From Sphagnum compactum (Eukaryota > Bryophyta > Sphagnopsida > Sphagnales), in assembly GCA_965153455.1 (NCBI GenBank), contig OZ234500.1, forward strand, positions 13,720,557-13,784,556: DNA of 64,000 bases, read 5' to 3'. A model generated the notes under the pieces. It ran no database searches, was not told the DNA's origin, and was given only the letters and a program-made list of their open reading frames with translations. The translations under genes and the position numbers were made by a program. This document shows, piece after piece, positions 22,101-35,740 of the stretch (the first letter of the stretch is position 1; each line of letters starts with the position of its first letter).

Positions 22101-25100
22101 ATGTGGCGGAACTTGCAAGTGCTGAAGGATTTCAAGGACAACTTGACGCAAATAGCTTCCGATGTCCTGGACACACAGGATGAGCTCGCCACGCAGTCGC
22201 AAGAGGACTCGGATGGGGAGCAATATGGACCCCGACGCCATAGTTCCGACTACAACAATGAGGGAGCAGATCTCAAAGCTGAGGTAGGAAACCCTAATTT
22301 CTCCACCCTTCTGTAAAATCATCATACTGCAGGAAGAAAAGTTCTGGGGCTCTTGTAGGAACTTTTTTGGGGAGAAGCAGCTACTGATGTGATCAACATC
22401 GATGGGAGATTTCCCCCATGACGTCAAGGCCATTGTTGTGCAGTTGTTTAGGGTTTTTGCAAGTGGGTCTTGGGGCTTCAAATCTTGCTTTGTGCATACC
22501 AGATTTGTAATACCACAGAGTGAGTGTTCAGCCCAGCTATAACAAGTTAGGTTACTGTGGGGCATTGGTCACCTTGTGTGAGAGGACTTGAAATGTATGG
22601 GTTGTTTAGTCTTTTGGCAAAAATTTGGGGCAACCACATTTAGAGGAGGCAGCAGCAATCCTCAGACAGGATAATCAGAGATACTCTGTGATGCTTGTCA
22701 GCAGACATGGTGTCAAGTCATTCTTCTTCTAGTGTAAATTTGTGAAATGTTGTATTCGGCAGTTTGCGGAACAAGCTGAATTTACAGCACTGATTTGGAT
22801 TACAAGACCAGCTTGTTTGAGAGCTTGTGCGTGTGGTTGATGAGTACACAGACTGTGGTTGACCTCAAGAGGTTTCACAATGTCTTCATTAGGAATGTTT
22901 GGTTGTCAGTCTCTCGTGGAAGGTTTACTGATGAGTTTATGAACAACCCTGAGGAATGGCCAGAGTTGGAAAATCCATATCTAGCACTGGGCAGGTCTTT
23001 ACAGATCCTGACATTGCCTTAGGAAATGAGACTCTTTTTTTCTGGTGTCAGCGAGGATGCTGTAATAGATGATTAAAACACTATGTGTTGCTGTTGAATG
23101 TCTCTGAATATGTTTGTGACTGTTGCTGTTGTTCAAGCTGCTCCTCATTTTGTTCTTTTTATTTTCTCTGTTCTTAGTTTTGGGTTTATATGTGACACTT
23201 GATGGTTCATTTCGGTCTTACAGTTTTCCGGTTAACATGGCATTGTGAGAGTAGTCTGCCACATGGAGGATCAGATTTTGTAGCAAAGTTTTCTTACCTT
23301 ATGCAACAAGGTGTGTTGCTGAAGATTTTGTGTTCAGTGTTTTTATCCAATTTTATTTCATGTTAAGTTACTGGCATCTATAAATGCTAGCTTGTTATCA
23401 CATCTGCACCTGCCTGATGAATGCAGGTGGAGTGGTACAAAAGTGAAGTCAAACGACTTCAAGCTGCAGAGTCTGATATCCAAGCCATGTCCATGAATTA
23501 TGTTGCTCTTCTCAAGGAAAGGGAGGTAAGCTTACTTATGTTATGATTATGCAGACGACCTTTGCTTTTGGATTTCTTTCATTGAGGGTTACACCCCTGT
23601 GGTCTCAAGCTCCAAAATGCTTCCAGCAATGCCCTGTGTACCAGTTGGTGCAGGTCTTGTCCGCATACTTTCAATGAGTTCTTGATACCATGACCGTATG
23701 TTCACACTAACTGTCTTCATTCAGGTGTGGAAGCCAGATGTAGTTTGCAATTGTCATGACCAAGTCCCCATACGGGTAGCACCTTACAGAAGTGGCTAGA
23801 TTCTAGATTTGTCTAATATGCTTACCAGTATTCCCAGAAATTTACCTTCAAGTTTTTATGTCAGGGAGAGGTGGTGAGATTGCGAGAGGAGAATGACAAT
23901 TTTAAGAACCAGCTTGTGATGCTAGCAGCACATGAGAACCCTGTGGAGAATGGTGAATCTGACAGACATGTTGAATCTCAGAAAATTCAGGTCTGCTTCT
24001 TTGATGACTCTACAAGGTTTCTGTGTAGTCTTGCCACATGCTAGTGCAGAGATTCACCCAGTATTGTTTGCATTCTTCAACTTGTCACTGACCTTCATGC
24101 CATGGTGGAAGTCCATATGAAGTAAAGGTCCTTACAACTGTGTTGGGATATTCAGTGGGGCTTATTGCTGAATGGCATTCCTCACTTTTCTGATTCGCAG
24201 GGGAGTGAAGGGACATTTGTAATACCGATGTCAAAAGTGGCAAGAATATGCAGTTACAACAGTTTTGAGATCTTTTTTTCACATTTCTATTTTGACGTCC
24301 AAGCAATTATCCCTCTGACATGCTGTAATGCAGATGTTGGAGGCAGAGATACGTCGCCTGGAATCAGAGCATCAGGTGAGCAATCTCACAAGATCTGGAC
24401 AATTTGTAGCATGTTCTCCCCTTGTCTGTACTGAAATGCCTAGACGTTCTATGAAAGCTTGAATACAACAACTGGGGCCAGTGGTTTGTTGTGGTAATGG
24501 TGAGCTGTGGGGTCATCTGCTCAAGGACATTGATCTTTTGACACCTTCTGGAGCATTATTGACTTGGGATTGGTCAATGATAATTTCCTTTCAACTGTGA
24601 TGTTGTTAGATCAACAGTTCTATTCTGTTTGTTGAGGACTGATTTTTCAATTCACTTTCCAATGCAACTCACTTATATTGCCACCTGGTCTGGCAGGGGA
24701 ATGTATCATATCCAAGGGCAGGATTAATATCATAGCTGGCATTTCTTGGCAGAATGCATTATCTGACTTCCCACAAACATCTGGGTTTGGGGGTGAGATC
24801 ACAGGAGCAAGTTGTGGCCTTGCAGGACACATTTCGGAAGAGATTTGAATCTCTGAGTATTCAATACAGACAAGAAATGGAGAGCTTGCAGCATGATCAG
24901 ATTGAGGCTTCTGTAGATAAGAGTAGTGAGGTGGCAAGCAATGGGACTGCACCGCAGTGGGTTCATGAGGCTCAGCTTCAGGAGCTTGAGCTGAAGATCA
25001 AGGAATGGCAAGAGAAAGAACAGGTTTTTACCTTTGGGAATGCTGGATACAGTGACATTAGGGTGTAGAGGACTATGAGGGGGTTGCAAGTTCTTGACCC

Positions 25101-28100
25101 CAAGATGGTTTTATTTTCTGGTGGATTGGCACTTCACAAAACCTTACTATGGGTGTCTGCTTTGGCACTAAGTAATTAGATTCTTTGTGCAGGAACTTGA
25201 GAAGCAAGTGGCAGAGAAGGAACAAGCATGTAACAAGCTGAAGGATGCTCAGGGAATAGCCTTGGCAGAGTCAGAAAGGCTGAAGGAACTGTTGGAGAAA
25301 GAGAGAACAATCCTGGCAGATACAAATTTGCAACTTCAAAGTACGCTAGCACGGTACTTGTATTCCTAGATATATTTTGGTTTCAATCTCTTAGCTGTTA
25401 TATGGCTAGGAGTAGTGTACTGATGCCAGAAAGAAATGAACAATGTCTTTTGACCTGGTATTTCTGCTTCTGCTTGTTTTGCGTTATACAGTAGATTCCT
25501 TTCCATTTGTCCTGCAGTATTCTCTTCAGTGCATGAACAGTTCTAACTGGGGAATGGTGCAAATATGAAAATCAAAATAACTAATAGGATATGCCCCGTT
25601 TTCAGATAAGAGTAGATGATTAGGGATTCAGATTGAGCGTGCGGCTGGCATTGGTTCGATCAAGTAGTATATGATGACTTGCACCCGTTACATTGTTTGT
25701 TGTTGCCATTTTACTAAGTTGCTGATGGGTCCTAATGGTTCAAACTTTTCTGGAAAAGTCACATTCAACCTCCTGACTATGTGAAATTTGTGATGGACAG
25801 TGGCTGGTGAAGCTGTTGATACTGCCCTTAATGAGTGTGATATGCTCAAACAAGACAAACAACAAGTGAGTGTATGTCTTATAATAATACAGATGTTCAA
25901 ACTGTTGTTGTTAACTAGATTCTCAAATAATCCAGCATGGTACTTTATTGTTGTAGTTGATATATACCCTGATCTGGTTTCATTCTTTGCTTTTCAGTTG
26001 TCTTTGGAGCTCCAACAAGTTCAACAGAACATGGATGAACAAGCTTTGTTGAGCAAGGCAGCTGTTGAGCACTTGCAAAAGTCTCTTACCAAGCTTGAGG
26101 AGGAAAAGTTTGAGATGCAGGTATTCTCATTGTGTGTGAAGAAGTGCTGAGATGAAAAGAATGCTCATCTACGTATATGGTTGTCCATCAAGATTCAGTA
26201 GGTCTGGGCTGTGGAATCACCAATATGAAGGATCTGGGAGACTTTTTGGACCTTGGAACTGTTCTTCTCTGAATGTCCTTAGCCTTTCATTGATGAGAAA
26301 GATGTTGAGGGGTGGTTTTCTTTGTGAGTTTGCCAGCTCTGTAGTTTGCCTGGCATCTTCTCATGATTGAAACAAGTCTGCTATCATTCTGAGTTAAAGC
26401 AGCACATGGGTATTGCCTAACATACCTTCTGCAAAACAGGTAGAGATGGAGGAGTTACAACAATCTTTGCAAGCCAAACAAATGGAGTCAGACAAGCCTA
26501 AACTCACAAATGGGGAATGTGATAGTCAGACACACATGACTGAAGAGTATGTGCTGAAATTGAAGTTACATGAGGATGAGGTGTGTATCAAACTGTTAGA
26601 CCACATTTTGATGCAGTTTTTAATTAAAATTTTGGTCTAGTAGATTTTTATGGCGCATGATGGCCATGGGAGAGATTCTTTGCCTGTAAATGGCACAAAA
26701 TGTCATGATGACCATGGGAGAGATTCTTTGCCTGCAATATACCTTCTTGTGATGACTTCAATTGATATGGCCTTCAAATTTACTTCACATTTCTTGCAGC
26801 TCTGCTTGAGGCAAGTGGCAGCCAGGACATCTGACTGTGGACTCTTCTTTGTGAATCCTGTGAAAGTATGTATGCTGGGATTGCATTGACTTGTTTTTCT
26901 GTGACAGGTGAGAGTTCTATCCGATAGGATAAAAGCAGCAGAGGAGGCTTGCTCAATGCACAGAGCAGAATTTGAACATAAGTTGGAGGAAGTTTCTCTT
27001 GAGAGAGATAAGGCACTCAGGGATCTCAGCAGGCTCAAGCAGAGCCTTCTTGATATGGTATCTATCTCATCCATGAACTTTCTCATTTGTATTCTCATTT
27101 GCTATACTTTATACTGTTATGGGACGTGATAATCATATGATGATATCAGACAACAGATATTCAAGTGTTCTTGTTGTTGGTGAGTTTCCTTTTGTGATAC
27201 TTGTTGAGTCTAGTCAAGCATTGGAGCATTCCCTGACAAATCCATATATGGGAGCCATGGGTTCTCAGTTTTTGTTAAAAATGCCTGGTTTTGCATGTCC
27301 AGGAGTTGATATTGCACTTTTGGTCCTGCTCTTATGTATAGTATACTTGAGTACTCTGTTGGAAAAGATGGTTGGATTGAAAGCAGTCGGTCCTTCAAAA
27401 GTCCAGTGCTGAGTAGATTGGATATTTTCTTCTTGGTAACCAGAGCGAGCTCCTGTGTAGTGTTACCAGGTCTCATAGCTTCATCATTCTAGTCCCTTGT
27501 AGGAGTAGGGGCACTTTGCTTCTCAGGAGACTAAGGTTGGTTGTTACTGGCAGGACATGTCAAATTCTGAGAAGATGGACCAGGACCGTGAGCAAATTGC
27601 AGAGCTCAAAGCGAGGACAGAGGTGAGTGAGAGCCTTGTAGTACAGCTGCAGCAAGCTCTAAACCAAGCGCATACAGAGCTAGCTGAGGTGACAAAGTCG
27701 AGTGCAGATGGACTGCAGCAGTCTAGCAAAGAGATTCTAGTTTTGAAGCAGAAGTTGGCAAGCTGTATAGCTGCATTGGACTCCAAAGACATTGAGCTTT
27801 CCAATCTTCAGAGTGCTCTTGGACAATACTACGCCGAAAGTGAGGCTCAGGTGTAATTTCTGGGCAGTTTAGGGTTTTAAGCATATTGTTGGTTTTGTAA
27901 CTTTTTCCAGCATCTTGCAATTTGCTGTCTCTCAAAGACCAAGCTCCTGACCTTGAAGTCACAACCTGTTCCTAACTAAGAGCCCCCCTGCAACTATATC
28001 TTTTCAAAGTATTGTGCTTTCTTCTTAGCCTTTTGTCGTGTTACCTTTAATTGTTGTTGTGGAGATTTCTCTGCAACTTCATCGATCTCTCTTCTTAGCC

Positions 28101-30092
28101 TTTTCTCTGTCTCTAGGGTTGGGGTCTTTTCTCCTTTCCTATATGCTGATATATTGGATCTGAAATCTTCATTACGTTGTTAGTGGGTCATCTCTCTTCT
28201 TTTCAAGTTGAATTAAAATAGAGAAGCTCTCAATACTCGTATTTAGTACTGTGCATGTGTTTACCAGGATCTTGTGGCAATAGGTGACTTGCAGGGCATA
28301 TGGCATGAGAATGTCTTGTTTCTGACAATTGGAGAAATTGGTTGCACAGGAACGTCTGTTTGGAGAATTAACTGCAGCCAAGGAGGAGATTTCCAAGCTC
28401 TCTGAAGATCTAAGTGTAGGCCATCACTTTGCTCGGGGTCATATTATTGCCATTACAGATTGGCATTGTTGGGTGTATCAGTCAGTGTCTGTGTTTCCAA
28501 TCTTTCCAGTCTGTATGTAAGCAATAGAGTTCAGTCCTAACATAGTGTGAGCATCATTTGTTCACTGTCTGATACTGTGTTATTCAAGCAGATTGCAAAC
28601 AAGGCCATTGAAATGAAGAACACGGAGATAAATGAAGCTGTTGAGAAGTTAAAAATGGCAGAACTGAAGAAGCAAGAGTGGGAACAAAATTCACGGAAGC
28701 TTGAGGAAGATGTACCACGGCTACGCCAAGCACTGGAACAATCCATTACACGCCTGAATCGCATGTCCTCTGATTCTGACTTCTATGTTGACAGGTCAGA
28801 ACCAACTCTGTCAAAGTTATGTACACTTTTCTTACAGGTGATCACAGTATCTTTAAGCTTCAATATTAACTGTTCTGCATTTTGTGCACATCTCATGGGT
28901 CAAAGTCAGACTTTTGCAAACTGTGCAGGAACTATGTACTCTGGACAGCTTTATGCTTTGATCCTCTTTGAAGTTTATTGTAGATACTTTTGTCTCCTTG
29001 TCTTTAACAAGTTATATAGATTTGAAAAATGACATGGGATTTGTACTGTATCTTGGAACAGGCGCATTGTGATCAAGTTGCTAGTCACTTACTTCCAAAG
29101 ACAACACAGTCGAGAGGTTTGATCCACCAGTCTTCCAGTAAAGGCTTATTTTGGCTACTGTTGAGGTTGTTGGTGAAGTTATGGGAGGAGTTTTCAGTGA
29201 AGTGAATCTCTCAGCATGTTCTGGAGTAATGTAGCACATAAACCTCTTTTGTTTGTGTTTTCTAGTGCTGAGGAGTGGTTGAGTTGTGTCTGGCAGTTCT
29301 TTTCTCTCTGTTGGGATGTTCGGAGAAACTAGAGCATTATGTTTATACCTGGGAGAACTTGTGCAGGTTTTGGATCTCATGGTACGTATGCTGGGTTTTA
29401 CGGAAGAAGATAAACAGCGGGTGGGTTTGGCACAGCAAACTGCCACTAAAGGTGGAGTAGTCCGTGGTGTGTTCAGTCTCCCAGGCCGTTTTGTTGGTGG
29501 ACTGCTTGGCAGTGGAGGTGATGCATCTCCTCGTGCTGCACCATCTGACAACCAGGTAAGCTTCTGTTCCCCCTCTTCCCCTTTAGATGAGTCTCCCAGT
29601 AGCTCCCTTTCAGAAAGTGTGAAGAAGAGAGGCAACTAATATCAGGCTTTCTTTGGGATGCAGTCATTTGCAGACTTGTGGATAGACTTCCTGCTGAAGG
29701 AATCTGAAGAAAGAGAGAAGAGAGAGAAGAGAGAGAAGGCTGAGGCTGATGCAAAGACTGGCACTGCAGTAGAAGCAATGTCTAGATCTTCAAGCTCAAG
29801 GCTTTTATCTGAAACTGAACCTGGCATTGCCCCACTTGCTGCCTACAATGGTTTGCCTCCAAAGGTGAGCTTATCTCGACCACAATCACCAGGTCCACAG
29901 GTCCCTTATCACAGGCCAAGTAGCAGCTTCTCTGGTTCACCTTCATCTCTTTTGTCTCATGACCTTGTTGTGAAAGATGTGATCAGAACAGAGGTGCATG
30001 GAGTGCATGATGTGTCTGGGTTACCTGGAGACGGTACTGCCACAGGTGACAGTGAGTTCTCCAGTGTCCCTCTCAACTCATTACCTCTATAG
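22101..30092 (+). CDS. GC3/GC4: Golgin candidate 3/4-like coiled-coil protein with GRAB domain
   Basis: This is a Golgi-peripheral coiled-coil protein that tethers vesicles and binds ARF1 through its GRAB domain. My exon model is 22101-22283, 23427-23525, 23865-23990, 24334-24375, 24805-25023, 25193-25340, 25801-25865, 25998-26120, 26440-26580, 26908-27057, 27554-27850, 28350-28415, 28592-28794, 29062-29116, 29367-29555 and 29664-30092. All junctions are GT-AG, phases agree, and the sum is 844 residues, somewhat longer than the roughly 700-residue Arabidopsis relatives. The N terminus MWRNLQVLKDFKDNLTQIA is the family's conserved start. Long heptad coiled coils follow. Residues near 515-531 carry the conserved LGQYYAE motif. 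The GRAB domain spans about 621-662 (IVIKLLVTYFQRQHSRE then LDLMVRMLGF). The tail is Ser/Pro-rich. A possible extra 36-nt in-phase exon at 24201-24236 and the exact start of exon 5 remain uncertain. Confidence 0.88.
26656..26734 (+). repeat. 48-bp tandem duplication in a golgin intron
   Basis: CATGATGGCCATGGGAGAGA at 26656 recurs at 26704 with one change, followed in both by TTCTTTGCCTG. It lies in the intron between exons 9 and 10 and has no apparent effect on splicing. Confidence 0.8.
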
Positions 30093-33000
30093 CCTGGACA
30101 TTCACATCTAAGAGTTCCCCAGCCCTTGATTTCTTTCTAAGTCAGCATTAGAACTTGCCATTGCTGTCTATACTTCTGTTGGTAAAGTATGTGTCCCAAT
30201 TCTAAAAATCTAGCCTAGTAGAAGATTTCGAGTCAATGCAAGTCACCCAATCAGGCAATAAATCCATTTCGTGTGGATTTGTTAGGTCTTGTGACATGCT
30301 CAAAACTGTCCCTTGTTCATCCATTTTGTTTTGTCAAATAACATTAGCAGAGCATTCTTTGTTGTGAGGTCTAGCCTCTTCAACACCTCTTCCTCAGCGT
30401 ACCCAGCCGAAAGGAAGCTTCGGATCACCTAGAATACACCAAGAGTGTAGGGATTACTTAAAGTGAAGGCAGAGGCACATCATGATTATTTTTTCTCGTC
30501 GTTTGTTTGGTGGATTGAATTTCATGTCTTGGCTCTTTCATCTTAAAATTGGTCTGTTTGTATGTATGTAGGCATGTTAGGTTTTTTTGTATCTACAGAC
30601 AAGGATGATATTAGGTCATCCAGGGCTTAACAATTCAGTGGGAAATCAGTTAATACCTTGGTGGTTTCTTGACTGGCTGTAAACTTGCATCTGGACTTCA
30701 AGTTGCTGAGGTCCTGTATGTTCTTAAAATGTGATACAATTTCAATGTTTGTCCGATCTTTTTAAGTGAGCTTTGTAGATGAGCTTAACTTTGAAGATGT
30801 GGGAACTCAACATAGTTACTTCTTTTTTTGTTTGGGGAATAGAATCTAACCTGCCTCAATATTATGTCAGCATACTGTTGAAGATATACGTGCCAATCAG
30901 TATTGTGCTGGTATCTTGTAGCTTTTATAACCCTTTTGAGTTGGGTACAAAAAAGTTCGCTGAAATACTATGCATTGGCTAAGGACAAGGATATGATTGG
31001 CTCACAAAAGGCACTATGATAAGAGCTCAAGGTTTCCATACATCCACCCTTCTACAAGACCTCAAAGTTTGGGGTGAGGTGCCCTCCCCAGGGTCTTCCA
31101 TGACCGAGGTACTGTAACACAAAGCGCAGAACTTTTGTGGGCAATTACAGGTTAGAACCTCTCCCCTAGCTTACAAAACGCCCCTGTAGGTAGTGATTCT
31201 GAAATGTGACCTACCTGCATTACGAACTGCAAAAAGAGTTCCATAGTTTCTTCACCTTATGCAAGAATGAGGAAAAAAAGTAGGCATGGTACTAGTATTG
31301 CGTCAAGTCATGTTATGGCAAGATTGATAAGAAGTGGGTATCACTTTGAGATTAAAATAGGGAGTAGGGGTGAAAGGAAGACCCAATAATGTAAGTTCAC
31401 TAGCCCCAATATCTGTGAGGCCAACCTTGTCTTCACCATTACCTACACCATCAATATTAACTATGCCTAGAATTGAGATCCCAACATGAATTCTAATTCC
31501 AAGGTTGAAGTAAAAAGAAGCCATTTGAAGCCAAGATTGAAGAGTCTTTGTTATGAGGTTTGAAACCACATGTGGTTGAAATAACTACTACAAGGGTTAT
31601 AGATGGGTCATGTAAGAGAATAAACACTTGGGGTGATACTTTAAAGTATGTTGCACCATAGTTTTGACATTTCTTTTGTTCATGTGAAATAGGGTGAAAG
31701 CACATTAAGGGTGAATCACTTTTGTTCAAAAAAGGTGATGTATAACAAGTATTATAGTATGTAGCAAGCTAAAATGTTGATAGCATCCTTTGGTTATCAT
31801 AAACACAAGTAAAAAATTTTAAAATTTTCACAACAACATTTTTAAATTCAAAGTTTGTTTTGAGTCAAAATTAATTTTGATACAATGATTAGATGAGGAG
31901 GATTGGATAAAATCAATGTATATAGAATATAGAACTTACATTTTTTTGGCGGCCATAAAGTCTCATGTTTATGATTCATGAAACATTCAAACAAAAGAAA
32001 ATTGAAAAAATAATGCAATGCCCATTTATAAAATTTCCTTCTTTGTGATATGGTAGTGATTTTTTCTTAAAAAAAGATATTATTATGCATTCAATATTAA
32101 ACAAATGCAAAAACACACATTTTTTGAATGAAATTTCATCCAAAAATTTTAAATTTTTAAAATTGTCCTAGATTTAATTAATGTATATCAATATCATACA
32201 TCATAAAAATAATCATCCAAACATTCCATCCATGACCTTAATTTTGAAGTATATATTCAAAATTTCAAATTTTGTGATGAGTATTATTTTGTCACGAATA
32301 TAGTCCAAACGTTCAAATTACCAAAAATTATCAAAAAAAATTATTATAAAAAAATTATACATGTGATTACAATTTTGGAGGGGCTTAATGTGTTTTCACC
32401 CAACAACATAATCGCATTAACATGGTGGAACTTCTTCCTTGAATGGATGGAAAGTTTGATAATTTGCATAAGAACTTTATCTCAAAGGCTTTGAAGATTT
32501 TGTTCATAGATTTTTGAAAGTGGAAAGATTTCAATTGAAACTCCTATACATGAAAAAGCCCAAAGGGCTTGCCTAGTGGGCATTGAACAACTTGAATGCA
32601 AGAGGCTTGTGAGGTATTGGACAAATAAAAAGATAGTGCACAAAGGAAGTACATGTTTAATGCTTGAAGGAATTTGAAGAAGCTTTTCAAGTATGGATGA
32701 AGCAAGGGGGCCTTTGCAAAAGCACAAGTGGTAAGTTGTTTCCAAGTCTTGAAAATTTGCAAATTCATTGATCATGGTTTGATTGGTTGACATGGGGTTC
32801 ATAATTTGGTGTGCCATGCAAAAGAAATCAAGGGCCAAGAATCCTTCACTCATTGAAATTACATCAAAGGAACGTGAATCCAAACAAGCCCATGTTCAAT
32901 TAGTGGGCACTTGCACAACCCTTTGAAGCAAGCTCTTGATTTAGTTGAAATCACTTTTTATATCAATTTTTTTTGCCACTTGTATTATGTGTACACTCAA

Positions 33001-35740
33001 ATATACCATCTATTGCTACAAGTTTAGGTTTCATGGTTCATGACCCTTCTTTGTATGTAGGATTGTCATTTGATTATTTATGTGGCACATGTAGATCAAT
33101 TTGATTGAAAAGGTTATTCCCATGAATGTTAATGCTCATGGTCTTAGATGGATGTATTGTCATTATGGCAAGGTGGCAACATTCAGGGTGTGTCCTTGAA
33201 CAAATAACTTCGTTTGAATCAAAGTTGCCAAAGATTTTATAATCATGTCCTGAAAGTACATAATCCATTCCATCTTTCCAAGACACAATATTTCAATACA
33301 TGTAAAAATTTTAGTTGATTGACATGCCTTTACCAAGTTTAGAGGTGAAGCACCATTGATTACTAGATGGAGAAACTTCAAGTCATGTCAAGGATAACAT
33401 GAAATTATCACCCTAAAAAAGTAAAAACTTGGCCCATGAGTTTGATGTTAATGATGCACCTTTGGGGCCCTTTTTATCAAGAGTTCAAAATAGTGGTGAA
33501 ATACTTGATGGCAAGAATACTAGAGCAATTGTTCTTGGGATTTAACATGTGCAAAATGATGGAACCCTCCTTTGCCAAAACTCAAAAAATCATGTGAATT
33601 TGCCATGTCATGGATAGTGGTGAATGCATTGCAAGAATCAAGGCTAGATTGTGCCATGCAAGTGTTCAATTTGGTCACCGAAAAACCTTGCCATTTCAAG
33701 TATGGTTGAGAAGCAAGGTGAACTTTCCACCTTATTGCTTATAAGATGAATTCCTAACTAACCATTGCAATATTTGAAACTTGGAGACCAAGCTCATATT
33801 ACTTTTTAACAAAGGTGTAGTTTTTTTAAAATTAGAAATTTAATATAATTATTCATATGTCAAATGGTGTGTTAACTTGTATCTCATGGTTGTACAATTT
33901 GGAGGTGGTTGATGTGGTCATTGTAAATTGTAAACGGGTGAAAACACACTAAATTTTTTTAAAATTGTTGTCAAGAAGTACAATTTTTACATATGAAAAT
34001 TTTGACAAGATGTGTACACCAAAGTTGATGACAATATTGTGAACCTTGGAAAGATTTGTGAAGTTTGGAACTTGACTTAATTAATTCTTGAAAATAAATT
34101 AACAAAAGATGAAATTTTTTAATGTGATAAATATATTTAAACCAAAATAATACCCATAAAAAAGTTTGAGAAATGAGAAGTATATTTCAAAAATGAAGTT
34201 ATAATGATATTTTTGTAAAAAAAAAAAAAGGTGAAAAATGAAAATGATATAAGAAAAAAAAATCCACCAATTTTTTTTAAAATATTACTTTTTTTTAAAG
34301 CACTTTGGCTATAAACATGATTTTTCAATGTTGATAAACCATAAAAACTTTATTATTAAATATTTTACTGAAAAAAAATGTCAAATTAAAGAGTGCAAGA
34401 TCCATAAGATGGGCTTCATTTTTATTCTTAATTTTTCACTTGTTAATGGAACATGTCACCCTATTGCCATTAAAAAGTTTATATGTTATATTATATGTAC
34501 ATTGAATGTACCCAATCTTCTTAATTTGAATATTGAATCAAAGTTAATTTTGATTTTAAATGAACTTTGAATTTTAAAAAAAAATTCAAGCATATTTTAA
34601 AATCTTTTTACTTGAATTTAGGATTGTCAAAAGATTGTCACTAAAAAAATATATATATTATACATTGTCATACTTGTTATATTCATCATTTTTTGCCTAA
34701 AATGGTTCACCTCTAATATGCTTTCACCAAAGTATGCCAAATGAGATATATGTGTAATATTCCATCTTGAGGTAGGCTTTCTTGTAGCTGCACATCTCTA
34801 TGGGTTAATGTCATATCAAATGTCTATTGTATGAATGATCTTTACAAGTGTGTCATCATTTAATGTGAAATCTATTTTGGTATGCTTGTCACTTTGGCTT
34901 CATCACAAAATTGAAAAAATAAGCGATTGCCTTAGACCCATGTTTAACAACTATCCATTTTCTCAATAACTAGTCAACATTGTCTCTCAAGTCGCAAAGT
35001 GAATATTTGATACCCGGATGCAGATCTTATACTAACTTAGTATGATGTTATTGTCTATTCATGTTCATAATTCATACCTGGGATCCTGTCAAAAAGATGT
35101 AAGTTTTTACATAAACCCAACGGATATGTCCATTTCAAAAGGGTTTGAATACTCGTGTTCATACCCAATCCCAGATTGAAAAAAACTCTTGATACCAGTA
35201 TGCAGCTGGTATGTTGAAATGGACATACCTGGCCAATGCTGGTAAATACTCCAGACTAATCTTATATTCCGCTGTTGTAGTTGGTATATCTTCACCTTTA
35301 CACATGGGCAACAGATTGTTTCTGAAGTGGGTAGAAGCTACGTGTTTGTAACTGTGAGCTTACAGCTCCTATTTTGTGCATGACACATGAAACAATAGCT
35401 ATTCATATGTTTTTGGATGATTGATCTGTGTGTTTAGTGTAATGAAAAATGGGGGCATAGGGAAACAAACTTCAACAAAATCTTCATTACGTAGCACCTT
35501 AAGGCCTTCCCCATGAGCCCAATTTCTTCACACACCACAGTGTTTCATATCCATAAGCTCCACCAGTTCATTGACATACTCAGGTATGGCTTCTTAAAGG
35601 ACAATCATTAACAGAAAATTATCCACATGTTAGCAGATTGTCCTTTAAGAGAACTGCGGCTTTTGAGAACATCAGTGACCTGAATAAGCTTTGTGTCAAG
35701 TCTCCTTCTTCGGATGAAGAGACCTCCACCTATGATTACA
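30093..35740. other. Intergenic spacer, very AT-rich in its centre
   Basis: The left few hundred bases are the golgin 3' UTR. From about 31740 to 34900 the DNA is extremely AT-rich, with only short open frames and A/T runs. A patch at about 32440-33760 has more balanced composition and could be a decayed coding sequence, but I recognise no domain. I see no RNA genes. Confidence 0.45.

Noticed and set aside
24201-24236. Extra golgin micro-exon
   Set aside because: It is in phase and follows a CAG acceptor, but the downstream donor GTGGCA is weak and the peptide has no family resemblance. Left out of the model.
32440-33760. Possible decayed coding sequence, for example a PPR-type gene
   Set aside because: Composition is less AT-rich than around it, but I could not recognise any repeat motif or continuous frame.
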